Assembly: GCA_016717345.1 (NCBI GenBank)
Contig: JADKFR010000011.1
Span: 1-32,545, forward strand
Source of the DNA: Propionibacteriaceae bacterium
GTDB taxonomy: Bacteria; Actinomycetota; Actinomycetes; Propionibacteriales; Propionibacteriaceae
Reading direction: 5' to 3'
Length of the DNA stretch: 32,545 nt
A model generated the notes under the pieces. It saw nothing but the letters and a program-made list of their open reading frames with translations. It was not told the origin of the DNA and did no database searches. This document shows, one piece after another, positions 1 to 7,681 of the stretch. The position numbers and the translations under genes are program-made. Positions within the stretch are counted from its first letter, which is position 1, and each line of letters opens with the position of its first letter.

Positions 1-997
1 GCTTCTGCGTCGACCTCAACTCCGCGAGGTAGTCCCGCTCGGCCGGTGAGGGCTCGGCGTCCCGCTGCTCCTTGTACTTGTCGTACTCGGCGGCCGCCTT
101 CTCCAGCGCTCGCTGATGGCTCACCGACCCCGAACCCGTCAGCACCTCGGCGTCCAGCGCGACGATCAGCCGGTCGAGGTGACCGAGCCAGTCACTCATG
201 TAGGTCGGCTCGCGGCGTTGGGCACGGAACTCGGCGGCGTCGAAGTACGCCGACACCAGGGTGTTGAGCCGCGTCAACTCGGCCTGATCCAGGTAGTTCT
301 TGGCGATGCCGATGTCGGCCTTGCGGGGCGACGCCCCCGAGAAGGTCAGCAGCCCCATGAACGGCTTGCCGGCGTCGGCACGGGTGGCGATCACCTCGGC
401 CGCGGTGCGTCCGTGAGCGGCGTAATGCAGTTTGTTCTGCACCACCTGGAAGAACTCCCGGCTCTCCGGGCGCCGCGGGTCGTAGTCGACGCTGGTCGCG
501 TACAGGTCGAGCACTTGGCGGTACAGCACCTTCTCGCTGCTCCGGATGTCGCGGATCCGCTCCAGCAACTCGCGCCAGTAGCGTCCGCCGCCCGCATCCT
601 TGAGGCGCTCGTCGTCCATCGTGAAACCCTTCACGAGGTACTCCCGCAGCCGTTCGGTGGCCCAGATCCGGAACCGCGTGGCCACCGCAGACTTCACCCG
701 GTAGCCGACCGAGATGATCATGTCCAGGTTGTAGAAGCCGATGACACGCGACACCTCGCGGGTGCCCTCGAGGCGAACCTGTCGGAAATCCCGACAGGTT
801 GCCTCCTCGCTCAACTCACCCTCGGCGTAGACGTGCTTGATGTGCTCGACGACGTTGGTGCGGGACGTCTGGAACAGGTCGGCCAGTTGCTGCTGGCTCA
901 GCCAGACGGTGTCCTCGGCGACGCGCACCTCCAGCCGAGGCGTCCCGTCGTCGGCCTGGTAGATGACGATGTCGCCGGACGGCTCGCCCTCGGTCAC
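1..997 (-). CDS. RhuM family protein, 3' end beyond window
   Basis: An open frame runs from a GTG at 997 to the left edge with no stop, giving about 332 residues; RhuM-family proteins are usually about 330-350 residues, so only a short tail is missing. The N-terminal part reads as a DNA-binding module (VWLSQQQLADLFQTSRTNV), followed by the family stretch around GFYNLDMIISVGYRV and RFRIWATERL. RhuM was named from Salmonella pathogenicity island 3. Its biochemical role is not established, but homologues often sit inside type I restriction loci. The GTG start overlaps the hsdM stop as GTGA, so translation is probably coupled to hsdM. The family assignment is from remembered motifs; the function is open. 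Confidence 0.85.
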   Translation of the reverse strand, partial: MTEGEPSGDIVIYQADDGTPRLEVRVAEDTVWLSQQQLADLFQTSRTNVVEHIKHVYAEGELSEEATCRDFRQVRLEGTREVSRVIGFYNLDMIISVGYRVKSAVATRFRIWATERLREYLVKGFTMDDERLKDAGGGRYWRELLERIRDIRSSEKVLYRQVLDLYATSVDYDPRRPESREFFQVVQNKLHYAAHGRTAAEVIATRADAGKPFMGLLTFSGASPRKADIGIAKNYLDQAELTRLNTLVSAYFDAAEFRAQRREPTYMSDWLGHLDRLIVALDAEVLTGSGSVSHQRALEKAAAEYDKYKEQRDAEPSPAERDYLAELRSTQK

Positions 998-2565
998 GGC
1001 TGGCCTCCCTCGAGATCGGCGACGATGGCGTCGATCTGCACGCGCAGCTCCTGCTGGCGGGCCACGATGCGGGCGATCTCGGCGTTGAGGGCGGTGATGT
1101 CGGTCGCGACCCGGGTGTCCCTGGCCTCCACGTAGGACGTGACGGCGATGTTGTAGCCGTTGTCGGCGATGGTGGTGTTGTCGACGAGCTTCACGAAGTG
1201 GTCGGCGTCCGCTCGCTGGGTGTACGCGTCCAGAACGACCCGCTGGTGGGCGTCCGTGAGCTTGTTCTTGTTGCCCTGCCGGACGAACTCGGCGGACGCG
1301 TCGATGAACAGCACCTTGTTGTCGTGCTTGGACTTCTTGAGCACGATGATGCAGGTCGCGATGGTGGTGCCGAAGAACAGGTCCGGCGGCAGCTGGATGA
1401 CGGCGTCGATGTAGTTGTTGTCGATCAGGTACTTGCGGATCTTCTGCTCGGCGCCACCGCGGTAGAGCACGCCGGGGAACTCGACGATCGCCGCGGTGCC
1501 GTTGACGGCCAGCCAGCTGAGCATGTGCAGGGTGAACGCCAGGTCGGCCTTGCTCTTCGGCGCCAGGACGCCGGCGGGGGCGAAGCGAGGGTCGTTGATG
1601 AGGAGCGGGTTGGCGTCCCCCTCCCACTTGATCGAATACGGCGGGTTGGACACGATCGCCTCGAACGGCTCGTCGTCCCAGTGGGCCGGGTCGGTGAGGG
1701 TGTCGCCGTGGGCGATGTCGAACTGCTCGTAGTTGATGTCGTGCAGGAACATGTTGATCCGGCACAGGTTGTAGGTCGTCAGGTTGATCTCCTGACCGAA
1801 GAACCCCTGCCGCACGTTCTCCTTGCCGAGCACCTTGGCGAACTTCAGCAGCAGCGACCCCGACCCGCACGCCGGGTCGTAGACCTTGTTGACCTCGGTC
1901 TTGCCGACGACGGTGATCCGGGCCAGCAGCTCGGACACCTCCTGGGGCGTGTAGTACTCACCGCCCGACTTGCCGGCGCTCGAGGCGTACATAGCCATGA
2001 GGTACTCGTAGGCGTCGCCGAACGCGTCGATGGTGTGGTCGGTGTAGGTACCAAGCTTCAGCTCCCCCACGGCGTCCAGCAGCTTGACGAGCCGCTCGTT
2101 ACGGCGGGCGACCGTGGGGCCGAGCTTGTTGCTGTTCACGTCCAGGTCGTCGAACAGCCCCTTGAAGTCGTCCTCGCTCGCGGCCCCCTTGGCGGACGCC
2201 TCAATGTTGGTGAACACCCGGCTGAGGGTCTCGTTGAGGTTCGCGTCGTGGCGGGCCCGCGCGCGGACGTTGACGAACAGGTCGGACGGGAAGATGAAGA
2301 ACCCCTTCTCGTTGACCGTCTCGGCCATGCCGTACGCGGCCTCCTCGGCGCCGAGCCGGGCGTAGTCGAAGTCGGGGTTGCCCGCGCGGCGTTCCTGCTC
2401 GTTGAGGTAGACGGTCAGGTTCTCCGAGATGAACCGGTAGAACAGCATGCCGAGCACGTAGCTCTTGAAGTCCCACCCGTCGACGCTGCCGCGCAGATCG
2501 TTCGCGATCCGCCAGATCGTCTTGTGGAGTTCCGACCGCTCAGCCTCTTTGCTCATCACGCTCAC
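994..2565 (-). CDS. hsdM: Type I restriction-modification methyltransferase subunit HsdM
   Basis: This 523-residue protein is a class I N6-adenine DNA methyltransferase, the M subunit that joins HsdS for methylation and HsdR for cleavage. The N-terminal helical HsdM domain covers about residues 10-150. The SAM-binding motif DPACGSGSLLL is at about 230-240 and the catalytic NPPY at 307-310, so both are intact. Length is normal for HsdM. The start at 2565 is GTG; GTG 2559 and ATG 2556 are close alternatives, and GAGAG lies about 9 nt before 2565. The gene is followed directly by the RhuM gene with a 4-nt overlap. hsdS and hsdR are not in the window and would be expected beyond the left edge. 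The locus begins about 180 bp past the 3' end of a tRNA-Ala gene. Confidence 0.96.
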   Translation of the reverse strand: MSVMSKEAERSELHKTIWRIANDLRGSVDGWDFKSYVLGMLFYRFISENLTVYLNEQERRAGNPDFDYARLGAEEAAYGMAETVNEKGFFIFPSDLFVNVRARARHDANLNETLSRVFTNIEASAKGAASEDDFKGLFDDLDVNSNKLGPTVARRNERLVKLLDAVGELKLGTYTDHTIDAFGDAYEYLMAMYASSAGKSGGEYYTPQEVSELLARITVVGKTEVNKVYDPACGSGSLLLKFAKVLGKENVRQGFFGQEINLTTYNLCRINMFLHDINYEQFDIAHGDTLTDPAHWDDEPFEAIVSNPPYSIKWEGDANPLLINDPRFAPAGVLAPKSKADLAFTLHMLSWLAVNGTAAIVEFPGVLYRGGAEQKIRKYLIDNNYIDAVIQLPPDLFFGTTIATCIIVLKKSKHDNKVLFIDASAEFVRQGNKNKLTDAHQRVVLDAYTQRADADHFVKLVDNTTIADNGYNIAVTSYVEARDTRVATDITALNAEIARIVARQQELRVQIDAIVADLEGGQP

Positions 2566-2638
2566 GGCCGCAGTCTCTCAGACCGGGGAGACACAACCGG
2601 CTGTAGCGCCGGCCCCAGCGGGTTCGGCCGCCGATTGT

Positions 2639-2654
2639 CGTGCGAGATCGCACG
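2639..2654. promoter_or_regulatory. Palindrome upstream of hsdM
   Basis: CGTGCGA-GA-TCGCACG is a perfect inverted repeat with 7-bp arms, about 75 bp upstream of the hsdM start, in the gap between tRNA-Ala and hsdM. Position and symmetry fit an operator for the restriction locus, but no cognate regulator is seen in the window and this is inference only. Confidence 0.3.
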
Positions 2655-2714
2655 TGGCACTGCTCATGATGAACACCGGTCTGGTCGAGGAGCGCGAGAT
2701 CCCAAACCGGGGGC

Positions 2715-2743
2715 AAGAAGAAGGGCCGACTGAACGTCGGCCC
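2715..2743 (-). terminator. Rho-independent terminator after tRNA-Ala
   Basis: On the minus strand, immediately after the tRNA, GGGCCGAC and GTCGGCCC form a perfect 8-bp stem around a 5-nt loop, followed by the pyrimidine tail TTCTTCTT. This is the natural end of the tRNA transcript and separates it from hsdM. Confidence 0.8.
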
Positions 2744-2746
2744 CGG

Positions 2747-2819
2747 TGGAGCTAAGGGGATTCGAACCCCTGACCTTCTCATTGCGAACGAGACGCGCTA
2801 CCAACTGCGCTATAGCCCC
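2747..2819 (-). tRNA. tRNA-Ala (anticodon CGC)
   Basis: The 73-nt minus-strand sequence folds as a complete cloverleaf. The acceptor arm GGGGCTA/TAGCTCC carries the G3:U70 wobble pair that identifies alanine tRNAs. The D arm is GCGC-AGTTGGTA-GCGC, the anticodon arm TCTCG-TTCGCAA-TGAGA puts CGC at 34-36, and the T arm is AGGGG-TTCGAAT-CCCCT. The discriminator is A. CCA is not encoded (the genome continues CCG). It reads codon GCG. Confidence 0.97.
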
Positions 2820-2872
2820 AGCGCCTTGCGGCGGCGTCCAGAGTAGCACTGGGCGAGGCCGGCCACGAAACC

Positions 2873-3603
2873 TCAGCCGACCTCGCGTCCGCTCTCCGCG
2901 GAGGGGGCAGCGGTCGGCGGGTCCGCCGTGACCGGCACGCTGGACGGACTCGCCACCGGGGCTGCGAGGTCGATGGTGCGGACCGTCCTCGGCGCCAGCG
3001 GCTTCGACACATAGGTCGGACGGGTGATGGGGATCGGCTCCCACAACGACCCGACACCGTGCAACGGAATGCTCAACTCCACCGAGTGCTCGTGCTGGGC
3101 GACGTCTTCGACGGTGAGCGCGAGCGCCACCGTCTCCTCCTCCACCGAGTTTCGGATCCGGTCAGCGCGCACGGCGAGATCGGCGCGCAGCTTCTTCACG
3201 CCGAACCTCGCGACCACGAGGAAGACCCCGATGACCGTGGCCGGGACCAGGGCGCCCCACCAGGCGCCGATTCCGAACGCCGCCAGCCCCGCCACCAACG
3301 ACTGGACCACCAGCAGGAAGAGCAGCACCTGCCGCCTGCGCTGAGCCGCCTGGTCGTCGATCAGTCGAAGCTCTCGCAGCGCCGCACGCCGGGTCAGCGG
3401 CGTGGAGACCTGCGCCGCACCTTCGTCGGCTTCGGCCAATGACTCCCCCGCGCGGACGACGGTCACCGCGCCGGCAATGAACGGAACCGCTTCATCGGCC
3501 CCCCTTCCTCGGCGACCGGAACCCGGTGGTGCAGGAAGTAGGGGACGAGGTACACCAGCCACAATGCGGCGATGCCCGCGAAAATCACCCCTGTCAACCC
3601 CAC
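2873..3603 (-). CDS. SepX/GlpR-like divisome membrane protein, with apparent frameshift
   Basis: Two overlapping minus-strand frames together make one membrane protein of about 240 residues. The upstream frame (GTG 3603) starts with a transmembrane segment, GVIFAGIAALWLVYLVPYFL, and runs to a stop at about 3463. The downstream frame continues with VTVVRAGESLAEAD, a central double transmembrane segment (LLFLLVVQSLVAG and ALVPATVIGVFLVV) and a Pro/Ala/Thr-rich tail. The frames would join if the run of six G at 3499-3504 held seven. SepX/GlpR is an actinobacterial division protein encoded beside glp; in corynebacteria it is the membrane receptor for Glp, and in Streptomyces it stabilises Z-rings. 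The rimJ-like gene and glp lie just upstream on the same strand, which supports the call. A homopolymer error is more likely than true loss. Confidence 0.72.
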
Positions 3604-3664
3604 AACCGAACCGTAGGGGGCCCCGCCGCTGGTCCAGTTGACCCGGGGCGGAGTGTCGCCGGAT

Positions 3665-4291
3665 CTACGGCAAGATCGGGCGGCGTAGTCGCGCGAGCAT
3701 GCCGTCAGGGACCTCTTCGGCATGCAGCGCGAACATCTCGTGGTCGCGCCAGGCACCGTCCACGTGCATATAGGCGATTCGCCGACCTTCGTAGCGGAAG
3801 CCGAGCTTGCGAACCACCGCGAGGCTGTTGGTGTTCTCGGGCCGGATCGCGACCTCGATGCGGTGCAGGTGCAAGGTGGTGAAGCAGTGGTCGCACGCCA
3901 TCGCCACCGCCGTGGGGATGATCCCCCGGCCCGCCCAACGCGGGTCGATCCAGTAGCCGATCTGAGCCCAGCCCGCAGACCCGTACGTGATCCCACTCAC
4001 CGTCACCTGGCCGGCGAACACTCCCCGCTGCTGCGGTTCGGGCTGGTATTCGACCGCCCACGGAAGCATCGTCCCTTGCCTGGCCCTTTTCGAGAAGGTG
4101 GTGGCAAGGTCGCGGAAAGTCATCGGCGAGTCGAGCGATTCCGGCGGACGGGTCGAGTCCCAGGGCCGGAACCACTGCTGTCCACGATCGCGGATCTGCG
4201 ACCAGGCCCGCTCATCACGCTTGTGCAACGGGCGCAGGGTCACCGGCCCGTGGCGGAGCGTGACCGGCCACTGGGTGGGGAGCCGGCCCAT
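3665..4291 (-). CDS. GNAT family N-acetyltransferase, RimJ/RimL-like
   Basis: The 208-residue protein has the RimJ-type GNAT fold: an N-terminal substrate region (VTLRPLHKRDERAW, about 14-27), the acetyl-CoA-binding stretch GYWIDPRWAGRGI at about 118-130, and the C-terminal IRPENTNSLAVVRKLGF motif at about 160-176. RimJ and RimL acetylate the N termini of ribosomal proteins; the true substrate here is unknown. It starts 4 nt after the glp stop and is followed 61 bp later by the SepX/GlpR-like gene, an order seen in many actinobacteria. Co-transcription with glp is therefore likely. A role in cell division is possible from context but not shown by the sequence. Confidence 0.9.
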   Translation of the reverse strand: MGRLPTQWPVTLRHGPVTLRPLHKRDERAWSQIRDRGQQWFRPWDSTRPPESLDSPMTFRDLATTFSKRARQGTMLPWAVEYQPEPQQRGVFAGQVTVSGITYGSAGWAQIGYWIDPRWAGRGIIPTAVAMACDHCFTTLHLHRIEVAIRPENTNSLAVVRKLGFRYEGRRIAYMHVDGAWRDHEMFALHAEEVPDGMLARLRRPILP

Positions 4292-4295
4292 CGCC

Positions 4296-5594
4296 TCAGG
4301 GCCTCAGCAACCAACAGTCGACGTCGCTGTGCGCCTCGATATGTTCAGCACCAGGCTGCACCACGATCAGACAGTCAGCCTTGGCCACGTCGATCGTGCC
4401 CTTGAAACCGGCTCCTGGCAGTGGGTCGACCCCGCGTGGTCCCGAGGCTGCCAGCAGGAAGTTGGTCTGCGTGGGGTCGCAGTCCAGCGAACGAACCACC
4501 GGGGCCACCCGCGCGGGGCATTCCAACGGGGGCACCCCCGCCAGCTCTCGGATCAGCGGTCTCGCGAACGCGAGGTAGCTCACCAGGGCCGCGAAGGGAT
4601 CGGACGGGAGCACGAGGACCGGGGTCCGTTCATCACCGATCAGGGCGAACAGCGACGGACCCCCCGGATTCATGGCCACCTCGGCCAGGTCGATGGCTCC
4701 GAGGTCGCCCAGCACCGCAGCCAGTTCCTCGTCAGCCACGCCCGCGAGCAACACCAGGTCGGCCCGCAGGAGTTGCTCCGACAGAGTGCGCCGCAGCGAC
4801 CCGGCCGCCGTAGGGACGATACCGATGGGGAACACCTTGGCGCCGTCCTGACGGGACGTGACCGCGATCAGTGACGTGGTGGCGTCATAGCTCTGGGACA
4901 ACCGCTCCAACGGAAGCCCCGGCTCCACCAGATCGTCGCCCACCGTGGCAACCACCACGCGCGGACGGGGCCTGACGAGCACCTTGTCATGACCGACCTC
5001 GGCGAGCAGGGCGATCGAACGGGCGTCAAGCACCGTGCCCGAACCGAGCAGGAATTCCCCGTCCGCCACTCGCGATCCGGCCGTGACCAGGTTCTGCTGG
5101 AAACTCGCCTCGGCCCGGAACTCGACGCCGTCGGCGACCTCAACGCCGTCCGCGAGCGCAACGACCGCGTCAGCACCCTCCGGCACCGGAGCACCGGCGG
5201 CGACCTTCACCGCCGTCCCGGGCGTCAAGGGGTCACCGCGATACGCCACGGCATCGATCTCGCCGACAACGGGCAGCGCCACCGGCAACAGCGTCGAGGC
5301 GCCCACCAGGTTCGATCCGCGCACCGCCCACCCGTCCACCAGAGCGGACGTGTAGACCGGCAGGTCGAGGTCGGCCCGGATGGACTCACACAGGATCAAC
5401 CCGGCAGCCTCCAGGAGCCCGATACCGAAGGGGCGAAGGCTGGCGACCTGCGAGAGCAGGTAGTCGCGGTGATCGGTGACGGAGCGTCGCCCGGACCCGT
5501 CCACGGCAGGCGGATCGGGCAGCCGTTCAGGGCCCGGCGGGACGACCGGTGCGGGCGGAACTGCTTCGTTCTTGGCGCGTCCGAACAGAGGCAT
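4296..5594 (-). CDS. glp: Glp, gephyrin/MoeA-like protein with degenerate active site
   Basis: This 432-residue protein has MoeA/gephyrin architecture: the MoeA N-terminal region with VDGWAVRG at about 90-97, the domain II beta barrel, a MoCF-type domain with TVGDDL, and a C-terminal domain IV. Canonical MoeA uses GGxSxG and LPGNPVS to bind molybdopterin; here the matching segments read LLAGVADEE and LPSDPFAAL, so molybdotransferase chemistry looks impaired. That fits Glp, the MoeA homologue shown in corynebacteria to bind FtsZ and a membrane receptor (GlpR). The SepX/GlpR-like gene lies two genes downstream. I chose ATG 5594, although the frame is open to 6086: the longer extension overlaps the divergent gene, and a -10 box sits 6 nt before this ATG. 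Confidence 0.85.
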   Translation of the reverse strand: MPLFGRAKNEAVPPAPVVPPGPERLPDPPAVDGSGRRSVTDHRDYLLSQVASLRPFGIGLLEAAGLILCESIRADLDLPVYTSALVDGWAVRGSNLVGASTLLPVALPVVGEIDAVAYRGDPLTPGTAVKVAAGAPVPEGADAVVALADGVEVADGVEFRAEASFQQNLVTAGSRVADGEFLLGSGTVLDARSIALLAEVGHDKVLVRPRPRVVVATVGDDLVEPGLPLERLSQSYDATTSLIAVTSRQDGAKVFPIGIVPTAAGSLRRTLSEQLLRADLVLLAGVADEELAAVLGDLGAIDLAEVAMNPGGPSLFALIGDERTPVLVLPSDPFAALVSYLAFARPLIRELAGVPPLECPARVAPVVRSLDCDPTQTNFLLAASGPRGVDPLPGAGFKGTIDVAKADCLIVVQPGAEHIEAHSDVDCWLLRP

Positions 5595-5599
5595 GTGCC

Positions 5600-5606
5600 T
5601 ACGATA
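5600..5606. promoter_or_regulatory. Symmetric double -10 element, divergent leaderless promoter
   Basis: The 17-bp gap between the divergent ATGs of glp (5594) and the cyclo-ligase (5612) contains TACGATA. Read rightward, TACGAT (5600-5605) is followed by exactly 6 nt and then ATG. Read leftward, TATCGT (5606-5601) is followed by exactly 6 nt and then ATG. Both are TANNNT -10 boxes at the spacing expected when transcription begins at the A of ATG. No Shine-Dalgarno sequence fits in either direction. RNA polymerase would have to choose one orientation at a time. Confidence 0.7.
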
Positions 5607-5611
5607 AGCCC

Positions 5612-6223
5612 ATGAGCCCTGGGGCCCCGGGAGGGCGGACGCGATCCGGGGAATCCGGCTCAGACAAGGCTTCGTTGCGCGCCGGCCTGCTGGCGTCCCG
5701 CGCCGCAACCGCCCCGGTGGCTGGGGACCGGACGGCGCGAGCGCTCGCCCGCTCGGCGGGCAGCAGGGTGGTCGCCTGCTACGCCTCCGGCCCCGGAGAA
5801 CCTGATACCTGGGCACTGATCGATGGCCTGTCTGCCGCGGGGGCGCGGGTGCTGCTTCCGGTGCTGCGGCGGGAGCCGGATTGGGCCTGGTACGGCGGAC
5901 GGGGCAAGCTACGTCCCTCGTGGCGCGGCATCCTCGAGCCGACAACGGGAAGCCTTGGCGCTGACGCTCTGGCCGCCGCCGAATGGATCTGGATCCCGGG
6001 GCTCGCCGGGACGCCGACGGGGCTGCGGCTGGGAACCGGCGGCGGCTGGTACGACCGGGCCCTCGCCCATTGCGGGCCCCAGGCACGGATCGGGCTGCTG
6101 CTGCACGACGGCGAAGTGCGGGACGAACTGCCGACCGACTCCTGGGACCGGCGGGTGGACGTCATTCTCACCGCGACCGGCAGCTGGGAGTGCCCCAGGA
6201 GTGGCGACCACGCGGGCGGCTGA
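5612..6223 (+). CDS. 5-formyltetrahydrofolate cyclo-ligase
   Basis: The 203-residue protein belongs to the family that converts 5-formyl-THF plus ATP to 5,10-methenyl-THF, returning a stored and inhibitory folate to the one-carbon pool. The signature GLRLGTGGGWYDRAL at about 130-144 is the conserved G-G-G-Y-D-R substrate/ATP loop. The N-terminal basic helix (KASLRAGLLASRA) and the C-terminal ELPTDSWDRRVDVILT segment also match. The frame is open upstream to 5549, but ATG 5612 has a -10 box 6 nt before it and leaves the glp start free. It diverges from glp, as in many actinobacteria. Confidence 0.93.
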   Translation: MSPGAPGGRTRSGESGSDKASLRAGLLASRAATAPVAGDRTARALARSAGSRVVACYASGPGEPDTWALIDGLSAAGARVLLPVLRREPDWAWYGGRGKLRPSWRGILEPTTGSLGADALAAAEWIWIPGLAGTPTGLRLGTGGGWYDRALAHCGPQARIGLLLHDGEVRDELPTDSWDRRVDVILTATGSWECPRSGDHAGG

Positions 6224-6305
6224 GGAATACGGAGCCCCAATTTCAGGGTTGAGGGAAGTGATCAGTACCCTTGAGATGTTTCCCCCGCCGTTCAGGAAGT
6301 GACCC

Positions 6306-6578
6306 GTGCCCACCTATCAGTACCGTTGCGTCGAGTGCTCCACCGAACTGGAAGCTGTCCAGAAGTTCACCGACGATCCGCTGACGGATTGTCCCGACTG
6401 CACCGGCAGCCTGCGCAAGGTGTACAGCGCCGTGGGAGTCGTGTTCAAGGGGCCGGGGTTCTACGCGACCGATAACCGCAGCAAGGGCAAGGCGAACGCC
6501 GCCAAGCCCGCTCCGGTGGTCGACAAGCCGGCTACTGCGGCCACCTCGTCGTCCACAAGCTCCTCACCTGCCGCCTGA
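6306..6578 (+). CDS. FmdB family zinc-ribbon protein
   Basis: The 90-residue protein starts with the FmdB-type zinc ribbon (about 1-45): MPTYQYRCVECSTELE carries the first CxxC and TDCPDCTGSLRKV the second. The stretch VGVVFKGPGFYATD is typical of FmdB regulatory-protein-like small proteins, followed by a Lys/Ala/Ser-rich tail. The cellular role is not established; FmdB was first linked to formamidase and amidase regulation. The GTG start is supported by AGGAAG six bases upstream. It lies 82 bp after the cyclo-ligase and about 50 bp before the SAF-domain gene, so the three may share a transcript. Confidence 0.9.
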   Translation: MPTYQYRCVECSTELEAVQKFTDDPLTDCPDCTGSLRKVYSAVGVVFKGPGFYATDNRSKGKANAAKPAPVVDKPATAATSSSTSSSPAA

Positions 6579-6628
6579 GCCTGGGGATAACTGACGCGAT
6601 CCTGGTCCGCCTTCGCAGACTGCGGGGC

Positions 6629-7243
6629 GTGCCCCTTTCCTTTGTTCCTGAACCTGTCCGCCGCGCCTTCCGGTGGTACCGGCGGGCGTTCGCTGCAGCC
6701 TTCGCTGGTATCGCCGTCTTTGCCGGCCTGACAGCCATCACCACGTCGCGGGGAGACACGGTCGTTGTCGTGGCCGCCCACCCGATCGCCGGCGGCCAGC
6801 GCATCGTCAGCACCGACCTCGCCGAGTTACGGCTCCCCTCCGACGCCGTTCCCGACGGCGCCTTGACGACGCCCGCTGAAGCGATCGACCGCACGGCAAT
6901 CAGCCCGATCCCACGCCGCGGGGTCCTCGCGGCCTCCAGCCTGGTAACGGGAGGTTCCCTCGTCGCGGCCGGACGCGTGGCGCTCCCCGTCCGGGTGGAC
7001 GAGAACGCCCCCCTCGACCTGCTGAGCGTCGGGGACCGGATCGACCTCCTGGGCACCGGCGCCTCCGGCTCTCTGGAAGTGGTGGTCAGTGATGCCCGGG
7101 TGGTCGCCCTGCCCACGTCCGGCTCCTCAGGCATGCTCAGCGCCGCTCCCGGGCGGGTACTCCTGGTCGACCTCAGCCCCTCCGATGCCACCCGAGTGGC
7201 CTCGGCAGCGGCCGTTTCGTCGCTCAGCTTCGCGTTGCGCTGA
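6629..7243 (+). CDS. SAF-domain protein, CpaB/RcpC-like
   Basis: The 204-residue protein has a basic N terminus, one transmembrane helix (AAFAGIAVFAGLTAIT, about 24-39), and then a SAF domain: VVVVAAHPIAGGQRIVSTDL at about 47-66 is the usual SAF opening, and GDRIDLLGTG is a typical later strand. SAF domains occur in flagellar FlgA and in CpaB/RcpC, the periplasmic assembly factors of Flp pili. No other pilus genes are nearby, and this solitary form is common in actinobacteria next to fmdB and mscL, so a pilus role is unproven. Translation starts at GTG 6629 with only GGGGC upstream. The protein would be anchored with the SAF domain outside. Confidence 0.75.
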   Translation: MPLSFVPEPVRRAFRWYRRAFAAAFAGIAVFAGLTAITTSRGDTVVVVAAHPIAGGQRIVSTDLAELRLPSDAVPDGALTTPAEAIDRTAISPIPRRGVLAASSLVTGGSLVAAGRVALPVRVDENAPLDLLSVGDRIDLLGTGASGSLEVVVSDARVVALPTSGSSGMLSAAPGRVLLVDLSPSDATRVASAAAVSSLSFALR

Positions 7244-7262
7244 GCGACGATGTCACTAGAGT
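7235..7262 (+). promoter_or_regulatory. Candidate promoter of mscL
   Basis: TTGCGC (7235-7240) and TAGAGT (7257-7262) are separated by 16 bp and lie about 40 bp upstream of the mscL ATG, overlapping the end of the SAF-domain gene. This would give mscL its own transcript with a short leader containing AGGAGA. Confidence 0.5.
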
Positions 7263-7304
7263 GAGGGTCCCCCCCAGGCAAACCACCACCACAAGGAGAA
7301 ACCC

Positions 7305-7670
7305 ATGAAGGGCTTCAAGGACTTCCTCATGCGCGGCAACCTGGTCGATCTGGCCGTCGCGGTCATCATCGCCACCTCGTTCGGCGCCGTTGTCAGCACA
7401 TTCACGCAGATCATCATGGACGTCATCGGCAAGATGGGCGGGAACCCGAACTTCGACACCGTTGCCATTGGCGGCGTCAACGTCGGCAAGTTCATCACGG
7501 CGGTGGTCTCGTTCGTGATCCTGGCCGCCATCGTCTACTTCGGGGTCATCAAGCCGTACGAGATGCTGCGCACCAAACTGAGCAAGGAGACCGAGGTCAC
7601 CCAGGCCGCGGGTGAGTCCACGGACGAACTGCTGGCCGAGATCCGGGACATCCTCAAGTCGAAGAACTGA
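7305..7670 (+). CDS. mscL: Large-conductance mechanosensitive channel MscL
   Basis: The 121-residue protein is an MscL channel, which opens under membrane tension to release solutes on osmotic downshock. The amphipathic N terminus MKGFKDFLMRGN is followed by TM1 (LVDLAVAVIIATSFGAVVST, about 13-32), a short external loop, TM2 (about 60-82, ending IVYFGVIKPY) and a C-terminal helix (ESTDELLAEIRDILKSKN). The loop between TM1 and TM2 is short, as in other actinobacterial forms. ATG 7305 is preceded by AGGAGA at good spacing. A strong hairpin follows 12 bp after the stop. Confidence 0.97.
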   Translation: MKGFKDFLMRGNLVDLAVAVIIATSFGAVVSTFTQIIMDVIGKMGGNPNFDTVAIGGVNVGKFITAVVSFVILAAIVYFGVIKPYEMLRTKLSKETEVTQAAGESTDELLAEIRDILKSKN

Positions 7671-7681
7671 CGCTGCTGGAT

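Noticed and set aside
116..1135. A long plus-strand frame opposite the RhuM gene (and a similar one opposite hsdM at 1198-2733).
   Set aside because: Typical antisense shadows in high-GC DNA; the minus-strand products carry recognisable motifs.
5595..6086. An N-terminal extension of Glp to 6086.
   Set aside because: It would cover most of the divergent cyclo-ligase gene and reads as Arg/Pro-rich shadow sequence; ATG 5594 has a well-placed -10 box.
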